A stretch of DNA of 64,000 nucleotides from Pseudomonas sp. B21_DOA. GTDB lineage: Bacteria > Pseudomonadota > Gammaproteobacteria > Pseudomonadales > Pseudomonadaceae. Each line of letters opens with the position of its first letter. Positions within the stretch are counted from its first letter, which is position 1. The notes under the pieces are model-generated. The model was not told the origin of the DNA. It made no database searches and saw only the letters and a program-made list of their open reading frames with translations. The stretch lies in the NCBI GenBank assembly GCA_030544685.1, contig CP086683.1, positions 4,774,001-4,838,000 of the forward strand. Reading direction: 5' to 3'. This document shows, piece by piece, positions 21,278-30,653 of the stretch. The translations under genes and the position numbers were made by a program.

Positions 21278-23482
21278 ATGCCCGCTTCAGCTCGACTCGG
21301 CGCTCCGTTCCGCCCGACTTTGCTTGCCCTGCTGTGCTCCCTGACCGTCACCGCCCACGCTGCTGAAGACAACAGCAAAGCGCTGGTGCTCGACGACGTC
21401 AACGTCAATGCCCAGGCCCCTGCGCCCAACGCCCTGCCCCCGGTCTACGCTGGCGGTCACGTCGCGCGCGGCGGTCAGCTGGGCGTGCTCGGCAATCAAG
21501 ACATGATGGACGTGCCGTTCAGCGCAGCGTCCTACACCGAGCAGCTGATCCAGGACCAGCAGGCGGAAAACGTCGCCGATGTGCTGCTCAACGATTCTTC
21601 CGTGCGCCAGGCCTCGGGCTTCTCCAACCAGGCGCAGGTCTTCATGATTCGCGGCCTGCCGCTCAATGGCGACGATATTTCCTATAACGGCCTCTACGGC
21701 GTATTGCCCCGGCAGATCATTTCCACCGATGCGCTGGAGCGCGTGGAAGTGTTCAAAGGCCCCAACGCCTTCATCAACGGCGTGACCCCGACCGGTTCCG
21801 GCATCGGCGGCGGCGTCAACCTGCAACCCAAGCGTGCCGGCGACGTGCCGCTGCGCCGTTACACCACCGACATCAACAGCGAAGGCCGCATCGGTCATCA
21901 CTTCGACATCGGCCAGCGCTTCGGCGAAGACAACCGCTTCGGCGCGCGGGTCAACCTGTCGCAGCGCGAAGGCGACACCGGCATTGATCACGAGAACCAG
22001 CGCTCGAAACTGTTCGCCATCGGCCTGGATTATCGCGGCGATGCGCTGCGGGTTTCCGGTGACTTTGCCTATCAGAAGGAACGCGTCAACGGCGGCCGCA
22101 GCTCGGTCAACCTCGGCACCGCCACGCACATCCCGGACGCGCCATCGGCGGACACCAACTACGCGCCGAAATGGGGTTACACCGATATCGAAGACACCTT
22201 CGGCATGCTCCGCGCCGAGTACGACCTCAACGACAACTGGACCGCCTACGCCGCCGGTGGCGCCAAGCACACCCGTGAAGTCGGCCGGTACAACTCGACC
22301 ACGCTGGTCGGCAACAGCGGCGCCTCGTTCACCACTGGCTCGTTCGTCCCGCATGATGAGGACAACACCAGCGTCATGGCCGGCCTCAACGGCAAATTCA
22401 ACACCGGCCCGGTCAGCCACAAGCTGAATTTCGGCCTGACCGGGATCTGGGCCGAGCAGCGCAGTGCTTATGACTTCGACCTGACCCGCTACTCGAACAA
22501 CATCTACCATCCGATCACTCCTCCGGCACCGGTCGGCAATTTCTCTGGCGGCGATCTCAACGATCCGGGCATCGTCGGCAAGACCTTCAACCGCAGTGTG
22601 GCGATTTCCGACACCCTCGGGTTCTTCGACGATCGCCTGCTGGTCACCGCCGGTCTGCGCCGTCAGCAACTGGTGGTGCAGGGTTACAGCTACGCCAGCT
22701 ACGGTAGCGGCCCGCGCTCGTCGAGCTACGACGAGTCGATCACCACGCCGGTGTACGGCATCGTGTTCAAGCCGTGGGAGCATGTGTCGTTCTACGCCAA
22801 CCACATCGAAGGTCTGGCCCAAGGGCCGACCTCGCCGACCAGCTCCGGCGGTTTCCGCGTGACCAATGGCAACGAGGTTTACGCACCGAAGCGCTCCAAG
22901 CAGACCGAGCTGGGCGTTAAGGTCGACATGGGCACCTACGGCGCGAGCCTGGGCGTTTATCGCATCGAACAGCCGAGCGACGGCTACTGCGAAATCAACA
23001 GCGCCACCACTTGTACCTACGTGCGTGAAGGCGAGCAGATCAACAAAGGTGTGGAAATGAACGTGTTCGGCGAGCCGATCGACGGCCTGCGCCTGATCAG
23101 CGGCCTGACCCTGATGGACACCGAACTGAAAAACACCCTCAACGGCGCCAACGACGGCAACCACGCCATCGGCGTGCCGACCTTCCAGTTCAACGCTGGC
23201 GTGGATTGGGACGTGCCGGGTCTGCAAGGCGTCGCGCTGAACGCGCGGATGCTGCGCACCGGCGGGCAATACGCTGATGCCGCGAACAACCTCAGCCTGC
23301 CAACGTGGAACCGCTTCGACGCGGGCGCGCGTTATGCGTTCAAGGTGTCGGAGAAGGACGTGACCGTGCGGTTCGGCGTTGAAAACGTGGCGAACAAGAA
23401 GTACTGGGAATCGGCTCAGGGCGGCTACCTGACCCAGGGCGAACCGCGAGTGGCGAAGTTGTCGGGGACGATCGACTTCTAA
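21278..23482 (+). CDS. TonB-dependent siderophore receptor
   Basis: A 734-residue outer-membrane receptor. It has a signal peptide ending near AHAAED, then the plug domain (YTEQLIQDQQAENVADVLLN, RGLPLNGDDISYNGLYG, ALERVEVFKGPNAFINGVTP, GIGGGVNLQPKRA) and a 22-strand barrel ending in the terminal Phe of LSGTIDF. The pattern is that of ferric-hydroxamate/catecholate receptors (FhuA/FoxA-like). There is no N-terminal signalling domain, so it is not a sigma-factor-coupled transducer. No Fur box was convincing. The ligand cannot be named. ATG at 21278 is chosen over an upstream TTG because the signal peptide starts there. Confidence 0.92.
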   Translation: MPASARLGAPFRPTLLALLCSLTVTAHAAEDNSKALVLDDVNVNAQAPAPNALPPVYAGGHVARGGQLGVLGNQDMMDVPFSAASYTEQLIQDQQAENVADVLLNDSSVRQASGFSNQAQVFMIRGLPLNGDDISYNGLYGVLPRQIISTDALERVEVFKGPNAFINGVTPTGSGIGGGVNLQPKRAGDVPLRRYTTDINSEGRIGHHFDIGQRFGEDNRFGARVNLSQREGDTGIDHENQRSKLFAIGLDYRGDALRVSGDFAYQKERVNGGRSSVNLGTATHIPDAPSADTNYAPKWGYTDIEDTFGMLRAEYDLNDNWTAYAAGGAKHTREVGRYNSTTLVGNSGASFTTGSFVPHDEDNTSVMAGLNGKFNTGPVSHKLNFGLTGIWAEQRSAYDFDLTRYSNNIYHPITPPAPVGNFSGGDLNDPGIVGKTFNRSVAISDTLGFFDDRLLVTAGLRRQQLVVQGYSYASYGSGPRSSSYDESITTPVYGIVFKPWEHVSFYANHIEGLAQGPTSPTSSGGFRVTNGNEVYAPKRSKQTELGVKVDMGTYGASLGVYRIEQPSDGYCEINSATTCTYVREGEQINKGVEMNVFGEPIDGLRLISGLTLMDTELKNTLNGANDGNHAIGVPTFQFNAGVDWDVPGLQGVALNARMLRTGGQYADAANNLSLPTWNRFDAGARYAFKVSEKDVTVRFGVENVANKKYWESAQGGYLTQGEPRVAKLSGTIDF

Positions 23483-23498
23483 GCGTCATCGCGTCGTA

Positions 23499-23534
23499 AA
23501 AAGGCCCCGCAGCTTCACAGTTGCGGGGCCTTTC
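23499..23534 (+). terminator. Intrinsic terminator after the TonB receptor
   Basis: AAGGCCCCGCA and TGCGGGGCCTT pair around a ten-base loop, with T-rich flanking sequence. Confidence 0.9.
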
Positions 23535-23561
23535 TGGTTTTTGTGATGCTTGATCCGGCTT

Positions 23562-23627
23562 CTTCGCGAGCAGGCTCGCTCCCACACTGGAATGCGCTCC
23601 CTGTGGGAGCGAGCCTGCTCGCGAAGA
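23562..23627. repeat. REP pair, GTGGGAGCGAGCCTGCTCGCGAA class, outward arrangement
   Basis: The two cores are only about 20 bases apart and in the opposite order from the usual REPIN (reverse core first). Confidence 0.88.
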
Positions 23628-23683
23628 GGCCGGAACTGGCGACCTGATCCATACTTGCTGCACAGCCACAAGAGGACAGCCCC

Positions 23684-25213
23684 ATGAACCGCAGCGACGT
23701 GCTGATCATCGGCGCCGGCCCGACCGGTCTGGTCCTCGCCCTGTGGCTGAGCAAACTCGGCGTGCGCGTGCGCATCATCGACAAGACCTCGGCACCCGGC
23801 ACCACTTCCCGCGCGCTGGCGGTGCAGGCACGCACCCTCGAGCTCTACCGCCAACTCGACCTCACCGACACCATCGTGCGTCGCGGCCATCAGGTTGCGG
23901 CGGCGAATTTCTGGGTCAACGGCAAAGCGGTTGCGCAGTTGCCGCTCAAGCGCATCGGCGAAGGCTTGACGCCCTACGCCTTCGTCGAAATTTTCCCGCA
24001 GGACGAGCACGAACGGCTGCTGCTCGAGCGCCTGGAAGACTACGGCGTCAGCGTCGAGCGCAATACCGCACTGGACAGCTTCGAAGAAACCGGCGACACC
24101 CTCACCGCCCATCTGCGCCTGCCCGATGGCCGCCAGGAAGTCTGTCAGGCCTGTTATCTGGCCGGTTGCGACGGTGCGCGTTCGGTGGTGCGCAAAACCC
24201 TCGACACCGACTTTCCCGGCGGTACCTATCAGCAGATTTTCTACGTCGCCGACGTCACGGCCAGCGGCCCGGCGCTGAATGGCGAGCTGCATCTGGACCT
24301 CGACGAAGCGGACTTTCTCGCGGTGTTCCCGCTGGCCGGCGCAGGCCGTGCGCGGTTGATCGGCACGGTGCGTGATGAACGCGCCGAGCGCGCCGACACC
24401 CTGCAATTTTCCGACGTCAGCAGCCGCGCCATTGAACACCTGAAAGTGCATATCGAAGACGTCCACTGGTTCTCCACCTACCGCGTGCATCACCGGGTGG
24501 CGGAGCACTTTCGCAGCGGTCGGGCGTTTCTGCTAGGCGATGCCGCCCACGTACACAGTCCGGCCGGTGGCCAGGGTATGAACACCGGCATCGGCGATGC
24601 GATCAATCTGGCGTGGAAACTTGCCGCCGTGCTCAGTGGTGGCGCCGAACCGAGGCTGCTCGACACCTACGAAACCGAGCGCATCGCCTTCGCTCGCCGC
24701 CTGGTGTCCACCACCGACAAGGTGTTCAGTTTCGTCACCGCCGAGGGGCGCATGGCCGACCTGCTACGGATGCGTGTGGCGCCGTTTCTGATACCGAAAA
24801 TGGCCTCGTTCGAAGCCAGCCGCGAGTTCCTGTTTCGCACGGTCTCACAAGTCACCCTAAACTATCGCGGCATGCCGCTGAGCCAGGGCGAAGCGGGCCA
24901 CGTGCACGGCGGTGACCGCTTGCCGTGGGCGCATGATGGCGAGGGAGATAACTTCGAGCCGCTACGGCAGCCGTGCTGGCAGGTGCATGTCTACGGCGAC
25001 ACCAGCGACGAAATGATCGCCTGGTGCAATGAACATCACTTGCCGCTGCATGTGTTCGACTGGCGACCGGCATTTGAAACGGCGGGATTGGGGCGCAACG
25101 GGTTTTATCTGTTGCGGCCGGATACTTATGTGGCGGTGGCGGATAACAGCGCCGATCCAAAAGTGATCGAACGCTACTTCCGCGATCACGGCATCCGCCC
25201 GTTCTTCAACTGA
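23684..25213 (+). CDS. FAD-dependent aromatic-type monooxygenase
   Basis: A 509-residue flavoprotein hydroxylase of the PheA/TfdB-like family. The Rossmann motif VLIIGAGPTGLVLALWL is at residues 6-22, the middle DG motif is in YLAGCDGARSVVRKTL, and the second FAD motif FLLGDAAHVHSPAGGQGMNTG is near residue 287. A C-terminal thioredoxin-like domain follows (with HVYGDTSDE). Such enzymes hydroxylate phenolic or polyketide rings using NAD(P)H and O2. No catabolic neighbours are present, so the substrate is open. It is a single gene with a REP pair on each side. Confidence 0.9.
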   Translation: MNRSDVLIIGAGPTGLVLALWLSKLGVRVRIIDKTSAPGTTSRALAVQARTLELYRQLDLTDTIVRRGHQVAAANFWVNGKAVAQLPLKRIGEGLTPYAFVEIFPQDEHERLLLERLEDYGVSVERNTALDSFEETGDTLTAHLRLPDGRQEVCQACYLAGCDGARSVVRKTLDTDFPGGTYQQIFYVADVTASGPALNGELHLDLDEADFLAVFPLAGAGRARLIGTVRDERAERADTLQFSDVSSRAIEHLKVHIEDVHWFSTYRVHHRVAEHFRSGRAFLLGDAAHVHSPAGGQGMNTGIGDAINLAWKLAAVLSGGAEPRLLDTYETERIAFARRLVSTTDKVFSFVTAEGRMADLLRMRVAPFLIPKMASFEASREFLFRTVSQVTLNYRGMPLSQGEAGHVHGGDRLPWAHDGEGDNFEPLRQPCWQVHVYGDTSDEMIAWCNEHHLPLHVFDWRPAFETAGLGRNGFYLLRPDTYVAVADNSADPKVIERYFRDHGIRPFFN

Positions 25214-25228
25214 CAAACCACCCTTCAA

Positions 25229-25320
25229 CTGTGGGAGCGGGCTTGCTCGCGAAGGCGGTGTGTCAGTGCCAGATGCGCTGCCTGACAGTCCGAATTCGCG
25301 AGCAAGCCCGCTCCCACAGT
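25229..25320. repeat. REPIN, GTGGGAGCGGGCTTGCTCGCGAA class
   Basis: Inverted REP cores between the convergent monooxygenase and hemB genes. Confidence 0.9.
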
Positions 25321-25337
25321 TGCATTTGCAGCGTTGA

Positions 25338-26312
25338 TTAAATTCCCGCCAGTGCCAGATCCATCGCAAAGTAAGTGAAGATCAGATCCGCCCCGGCACG
25401 CTTGATTGCGCCAAGGCTTTCGCGCACCACGCGATCTTCATCGATCGCCCCGGCCTGGGCGCCGAACTTGATCATCGCGTACTCGCCGCTGACCTGATAT
25501 GCCGCCAATGGCAGGTTCGAAGCCTGGCGAATGTCGCGGATGATATCGAGGTACGCGCCAGCCGGCTTGACCATCAGCGCATCGGCGCCTTCCTGCTCAT
25601 CGAGCAGCGATTCGCGCAGGGCTTCGCGGCGATTCATCGGGTTCATCTGATAGCTTTTGCGATCGCCCTTGAGCGCGCTGCCGCCGGCCTCGCGGAACGG
25701 GCCATACAGCGCCGAGGCGAATTTGGTCGAATAGGCCATGATCGGAATCTGCGTGAAGCCGGCGGCGTCCAGCGCCTGGCGAATCGCGCGCACCTGGCCG
25801 TCCATTGCTGCCGACGGTGCGATCACGTCAGCCCCGGCGCGGGCGGCGGCCACGGCTTGCTTGCCGAGGTTGATCAGAGTCTGGTCGTTGTCGACTTCGT
25901 GGTTGTGCATCACGCCGCAATGGCCATGATCGGTGTACTCGCAGAAGCAGGTGTCGGACATCACGATCATGTCCGGCACGGCGTCCTTGGCAATGCGCGA
26001 CATGCGCGACACCAGCCCGTCTTCGCGCCAGGTGTCGCTGCCGTTGGCATCCAGATGATGGGACACGCCAAAGGTCATCACCGACTTGATGCCGGCACGG
26101 GCATAGCGCTCGATTTCACTGGCCAGTTTGCGCTCGGGAATGCGCTGCACGCCGGGCATGCTGGTGATCGGCACGAAGTCGTCGATCTCTTCCTCGACGA
26201 AAATCGGCAGGACCAGATCGTTCAGGCTGAATTCGGTTTCCTGGAACAGACTGCGCAGGCTCGCATTGCGGCGCAGACGGCGGGGACGTGCTTCGGGGAA
26301 CTGACTGGACAT
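25338..26312 (-). CDS. hemB: Porphobilinogen synthase, zinc-type
   Basis: A 324-residue enzyme condensing two 5-aminolevulinate molecules to porphobilinogen in haem and corrin synthesis. The metal site carries the zinc-type cysteine triad C122, C124 and C132 in [13 protein letters not shown]. The Schiff-base lysines are in [14 protein letters not shown] K-containing AYSTKFASA and in [13 protein letters not shown]. aeruginosa HemB is known to have aspartates at the triad and to use magnesium, so this copy is of the E. coli-like zinc form and may be a second HemB in the genome. AGGAAAGG precedes the start. Confidence 0.93.
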   Translation of the reverse strand: MSSQFPEARPRRLRRNASLRSLFQETEFSLNDLVLPIFVEEEIDDFVPITSMPGVQRIPERKLASEIERYARAGIKSVMTFGVSHHLDANGSDTWREDGLVSRMSRIAKDAVPDMIVMSDTCFCEYTDHGHCGVMHNHEVDNDQTLINLGKQAVAAARAGADVIAPSAAMDGQVRAIRQALDAAGFTQIPIMAYSTKFASALYGPFREAGGSALKGDRKSYQMNPMNRREALRESLLDEQEGADALMVKPAGAYLDIIRDIRQASNLPLAAYQVSGEYAMIKFGAQAGAIDEDRVVRESLGAIKRAGADLIFTYFAMDLALAGI

Positions 26313-26451
26313 GGGGCCTTTCCTGAAAACAGCGGATGAGACGAAAGTCGTAGGGGGCGAAGCTTATGCCTTGCGGCGGGTGCGGGACAAACCTGGATCA
26401 ATCAAGAGAGCGTTACCGGGTACGCAATAATCTCTTTGCAGCAACATAAAT

Positions 26452-26545
26452 CCCTGTGGGAGCGGGCTTGCTCGCGAAAGCAGTGGGTCAGCAACAGATG
26501 CGTCAACTGACAGGATGCTTCGCGAGCAAGCCCGCTCCCACAGGG
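26452..26545. repeat. REPIN, GTGGGAGCGGGCTTGCTCGCGAA class
   Basis: Inverted REP cores. The right arm overlaps the 3' end of the next gene, so its final codons are REP sequence. Confidence 0.9.
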
Positions 26546-27255
26546 GGATGTGTGTTGTCAGGAGGGATGGTCAGGCCGCGGATTACGGCTGGGCGGGCGA
26601 GGAATTTCTCCAGCACGCGCGTAACATTCGGGAAGTTCTCAATGCCCACCAGATCTCCGGCTTCATAAAACCCGATCAAGTTACGCACCCACGGGAACGT
26701 GGCGATGTCGGCGATGGTGTAGCGCTCGCCCATGATCCAGTCGCGGCCTTCGAGGCGAGTGTTGAGCACATTCAGCAGGCGTTTGCTCTCCTCGACATAC
26801 CGATCGCGTGGACGCTTGTCCTCGTAATCCTTGCCGGCGAATTTGTTGAAGAAACCGAGCTGGCCGAACATCGGGCCGATGCCGCCCATCTGCCACATCA
26901 GCCATTGGATGGTCTCGTAGCGCAGCGCGCCTTCCTGAGCGAGCAACTGGCCGCTCTTGTCGGCGAGATAAATCAGGATCGCGCCGGATTCGAACAGCGG
27001 CAGCGGCTGGTCTTCCGGGCCATGCGGATCGAGGATCGCCGGAATCTTGTTGTTCGGATTGAGCGAGAGAAACTCTGCCGAGGTCTGGTCGTTGGTGTCG
27101 AAACCGACGCGGTGCGGCTCGTACGGCAGGCCGATCTCTTCGAGCATGATCGACACTTTGACGCCATTCGGGGTCGGCAGGGAGTAGAGCTGAATCCAGT
27201 CAGGGTACTGCACCGGCCATTTCTGAGTAATCGGGAATGCAGACAGATCGGTCAT
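26503..27255 (-). CDS. Glutathione S-transferase, YfcG/Ure2-like
   Basis: About 250 residues. Start MTDLSAFPITQKWP at 27255 is the usual beginning of the Pseudomonas orthologs. The N-terminal thioredoxin-like domain has LYSLPTPNGVKVSIMLEE, NPNNKIPAILDP and LFESGAILIYLADK. The C-terminal helical domain includes ADIATFPWVRNL. The TPNG context is that of Nu-class GST/disulfide reductases, which use glutathione without a Cys or Tyr nucleophile. The last dozen residues (VGAGLLAKHPVS) are translated from the REPIN and replace whatever stop was there before. Confidence 0.88.
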   Translation of the reverse strand: MTDLSAFPITQKWPVQYPDWIQLYSLPTPNGVKVSIMLEEIGLPYEPHRVGFDTNDQTSAEFLSLNPNNKIPAILDPHGPEDQPLPLFESGAILIYLADKSGQLLAQEGALRYETIQWLMWQMGGIGPMFGQLGFFNKFAGKDYEDKRPRDRYVEESKRLLNVLNTRLEGRDWIMGERYTIADIATFPWVRNLIGFYEAGDLVGIENFPNVTRVLEKFLARPAVIRGLTIPPDNTHPPVGAGLLAKHPVS

Positions 27256-27264
27256 TGGAAGCAT

Positions 27265-27538
27265 CCAGTCACAAATTGAAAACCGATCATAAAGTAGGCC
27301 TGCCGCCGCGCCTACACGAACCGTAACATCCTGTCGCTAACCTGCCTGCATGCCCGCAAAGGTTGCCGTTAGAGTGCTGCGCACTGGCCCGGATCGAACC
27401 AAACGGGCATTACAGGACTCTGAGCTATGCCTTTCTCGCAGAGGAAGCTGTTCACGACAGGGAAACACCCGGTGCTGGGAGCCCGCGGTGCCAAGGTTTG
27501 TCAGCCTTAACCGATTTTGCTGAAGAACCCTCGAATTG
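27265..27538. other. Gap upstream of the histidine phosphatase
   Basis: About 270 bases with no gene. It contains a tRNA-like fragment (AGCTCAG and GGTTCGATCC on the minus strand, 27375-27432) that is too short to be a tRNA. It should also hold the promoter of the phosphatase gene. No REP core is present. Confidence 0.4.
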
Positions 27539-27550
27539 ATGACGAACCTG

Positions 27551-28213
27551 ATGAGTTTCGCCAAACGCTTCAAACATCGCGCGTACGTGGCCCTGCCCTC
27601 CCTGCTGGCAGTCAGTGCGCTGTTTCTTTCCCTCGAATCCAGCGAAAGCCGCGCACAACCGGCGGACGGCACGCAGACGCTGGTGTTCCTGCGCCACGCG
27701 GAGAAACCCGAAGGCGGCCTCGGCCAGCTCAACTGCCAGGGCCTGAACCGCGCCATCGACCTGTCGACCCTGCTGCCGGAAAAATTCGGCAAGGCCGACT
27801 ATGTGTTCGCCGCCAACCCGACGCGCAATGTCGAGGAAGGCGAACTGGACAATTCCTACAGCTACATTCGTCCGCTGATGACCATCAGCCCGGCCGCGAT
27901 CAAACTTGGCCTGCCGGTGAACATCGAGTTCTCCGCCAACGACACCAGCGATCTGGCCCGCGAGCTGCTGGACGAGAAGTACCACAACTCGACGATCTAC
28001 ACCGCCTGGTCTCACGGCTACCTGCCGGAGTTGATCAACAAGGTCGCCGGCAATGCGGTGGGCGAGCGGCAGAAGATCACCGATGACTGGGCCGGCGATG
28101 ACTTCGACTCGCTGTATGTGCTGACCCTGAAGTGGCACAACGGCAAGGCCAGTCTGCAGAGTCATAGCTACAAACAGGGGCTGGATAACGGCAAGGACAC
28201 TTGCCCGACCTGA
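27551..28213 (+). CDS. Exported histidine phosphatase family protein
   Basis: About 220 residues with an N-terminal hydrophobic export signal (ALPSLLAVSALFLSLESS). The histidine-phosphatase signature is VFLRHAEKPEGG, with the phospho-accepting His in RHAEK. The second His is in TAWSHGYLPEL. The family hydrolyses phosphate esters or acts as phosphoglycerate-mutase-like enzymes. The exported location suggests scavenging or envelope use. The start is uncertain: ATG at 27539 and 27551 are both possible, with weak ribosome sites. Confidence 0.82.
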   Translation: MSFAKRFKHRAYVALPSLLAVSALFLSLESSESRAQPADGTQTLVFLRHAEKPEGGLGQLNCQGLNRAIDLSTLLPEKFGKADYVFAANPTRNVEEGELDNSYSYIRPLMTISPAAIKLGLPVNIEFSANDTSDLARELLDEKYHNSTIYTAWSHGYLPELINKVAGNAVGERQKITDDWAGDDFDSLYVLTLKWHNGKASLQSHSYKQGLDNGKDTCPT

Positions 28214-28238
28214 GTTCTGTATTGCCTGACCCGGCCCT

Positions 28239-28330
28239 ATCGCTGGCAAGCCAGCTCCCACAGGTATGAGGGTGTGTATGAATTACCTGTACACCCACAA
28301 TACCTGTGGGAGCGGGCTTGCCCGCGATGG
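28239..28330. repeat. Two outward-facing REP cores
   Basis: ATCGCTGGCAAGCCAGCTCC (28239) and GTGGGAGCGGGCTTGCCCGC (28306), of different subclasses, lie between the convergent phosphatase and selU. Confidence 0.8.
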
Positions 28331-28347
28331 GGCCAGCGATAATGCCT

Positions 28348-29453
28348 TCAAACCCTCTGGCTCACCCTCGCGCGCAAATACTCGATCACCGCCCCCGCTC
28401 CCCGGCAAACTCGATCCGCCCGCCCTTCTTCTCGCGCTGGAACACATACATCGGGTCGTAATACTCGCGCAGCAAGCCCTCGATCCAGCCGCGATGCAGC
28501 TCTACCGCACCGCTGCGGCCCTGCTCGGCCAGCGCCTGCTCCATCAACACCAGCATCCGCGAATGGCGCTCACCGCCGAGGCGTTTCTGTACGTTGTTGA
28601 GGCTCTCCAGCAGACGTTCGGAAAACAAGGCAAAACCGTTTTCGCCGTGCAGCGAGGCGAACTCCGCCGATAGATCGATGACGTAATCACGCAGGATCCG
28701 TTCGACACGATCCTCGAAACGATCTTCCAGCCAGACCATCGGGTACTGCTGCATGCCCTGATACAGCGGCAGCGGCAAGGCACAACTGCCGACCACGCGG
28801 CTCTCGTCTTCGAGCACAAACTGCTCGATCCCGGCATCGCGTTTCTTCAGAAAGTCGATGGCCAGGCGATTCTCGAAATCGATGTTCGACGGCTGCCCGG
28901 TGGCACGTTTGCCGAAACTGGAGCCGCGATGGTTGGCGTGGCCTTCCAGATCGACACCGTTGCGCAATTGCACCAGCACTTCGGTCTTGCCGGTGCCGGT
29001 CATGCCGCCGAGCAAAACAAAATCACACTGCGCGATGGCCTGCTCAAGGGTGTCGATCAAAAAACTGCGCATCGCCTTGTAGCCGCCGCCGACGCGCGGA
29101 TAGTCGATGCCCGCCTCGTCGCGCAACCACTGCTGGGTGATCTGCGAGCGCAAGCCACCACGGAAACAATACAGATAACCATCGGGATGGGCCCGGGCAA
29201 AATCGGCCCAGGCCTGGATGCGCTCGGCCTTGACCGAGCCGGACACCAGTTGATGGCCCAGCTCGATTGCCGCCTGCTGGCCATGCTGCTTGTAGCAGGT
29301 ACCAATCTTCTGCCGTTCCAGATCATTCATCAGCGGCAGATTGACCACGCCGGGGAAGGCGCCTTTGTGAAACTCGACCGGCGCCCGGGCATCCATCATT
29401 GGCCGGTCGTTGAGGAAAATATCGCGGTAGTCGGTGCAGTCGCGGAGCATCAA
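28348..29453 (-). CDS. selU: tRNA 2-selenouridine synthase (one frame break near the 3' end)
   Basis: Replaces sulfur with selenium at wobble 2-thiouridine in tRNAs for Lys, Glu and Gln, using selenophosphate. The N-terminal rhodanese domain has the active Cys in [14 protein letters not shown]-loop [12 protein letters not shown] follows in the C-terminal domain. The frame breaks at the C5 run 28392-28396. A sixth base extends the protein from GER to [14 protein letters not shown] and a stop at 28348, giving 368 residues (E. coli SelU is 364). It overlaps selD by ATGA. Confidence 0.93.
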
Positions 29454-30482
29454 ATCACCTCGACCGCGTTCGTCTGTCGCTCAACCAGTTCGCCGATCGG
29501 CGCAAGGTTCAGGCCCAGTTCGGCGGCGACGCCGAGGAACTCGTCATTGCCTTCAGGCGTGACCGCAATCAGCAGACCGCCGCTGGTCTGCGGATCGCAA
29601 AGCACGCGTTTGTGCAACTCCTGCACGCGGCCAACCTTGCTCGAATAGCTGTCGAAGTTGCGCAGCGTACCGCCCGGCACGCAGCCCTGATCGAGGTAGT
29701 ACTCGACGCTGTCCAGACGCGGCACGCGGTCATAGGCGATGCGCGCGGTCAACTGGCTGCCATCGGCCATTTCCACCAGGTGCCCGAGCAGGCCGAAACC
29801 GGTGACGTCGGTCATCGCCGTAACGCCGGCGAGTTTGCCGAAGCGGCTGCCAGGCTTGTTCAGGGTGCACATCCAGTCGCGGGCGACACCGACGTCGGCG
29901 GCGCGCAACTTGCCCTTCTTTTCCGCGGTAGTGAGGATGCCGATGCCCAGCGGTTTGGTCAGGTACAACAGGCAACCGGCGGTAGCGGTGTCGTTGCGTT
30001 TCATGTGGCGCTTTTCCACGAGGCCGGTGACGGCGAGGCCGAAGATCGGCTCCGGCGCATCGATCGAATGCCCCCGCCAACGGAATGCCCGCCGCGTCGC
30101 ACACCGAGCGACCGCCACGAATCACTTCCCGCGCCACCTCCGGCGCCAGCACATTCACCGGCCAACCGAGGATCGCGATCGCCATCAACGGATCGCCGCC
30201 CATCGCGTAGATGTCGCTGATCGCGTTGGTTGCGGCAATGCGGCCGAAGTCGAACGGGTCATCGACAATCGGCATGAAGAAATCGGTGGTCGACACCACC
30301 CCGCGCTCGGCATCGATCTCATACACCGCCGCGTCATCACGCGATGCATTGCCGACCCAGAGTTTTGGATCGAGGTTCTGTGCGCCGCTGCCGGCGAGGA
30401 TCACTTCCAGCACCTGTGGGGAAATCTTGCAGCCACAACCGGCGCCATGGCTGTATTGGGTCAGACGAATCGGCTCGCTCAT
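29450..30482 (-). CDS. selD: Selenide, water dikinase (one frame break)
   Basis: Makes selenophosphate from selenide and ATP. The catalytic Cys and Lys are in [11 protein letters not shown] (residues 12-21). ATP-binding residues are in DDAAVYEI and [23 protein letters not shown]. The frame breaks at the C5 run 30071-30075. Two extra bases give [21 protein letters not shown], as in other SelD, with a total of 344 residues. It is cotranscribed with selU (ATGA overlap), so selenium here goes to tRNA modification. No selA, selB or selenoprotein gene is in view. Confidence 0.93.
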
Positions 30483-30559
30483 GGGAGAGTCTCTGGCAAT
30501 GAATGGGGCGGATTCTAGCAGAGCGCGAGAGCGCAGATTTTTGTCCTGACCGAGCGGCC

Positions 30560-30627
30560 CTTCGCGAGCAGGCTCGCTCCCACATTTGTACCGTGGTCTC
30601 CTGTGGGAGCGAGCCCGCTCGCGAAAG
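30560..30627. repeat. REP pair, outward arrangement
   Basis: TTCGCGAGCAGGCTCGCTCC and GTGGGAGCGAGCCCGCTCGC, about 20 bases apart, lie between the selD start and the end of the DUF6708 gene. Confidence 0.88.
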
Positions 30628-30653
30628 CAATCGAACCTGCCTGCACCGTCCAG

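Noticed and set aside
21287..23269. 660-codon open frame opposite the TonB receptor
   Set aside because: It is a GC-rich shadow frame. The receptor on the plus strand has a signal peptide and all family motifs.
27375..27432. tRNA-like fragment on the minus strand (AGCTCAG and GGTTCGATCC)
   Set aside because: The distance between the D-arm-like and T-arm-like parts is too short, there is no acceptor stem pairing, and no anticodon arm can be drawn.
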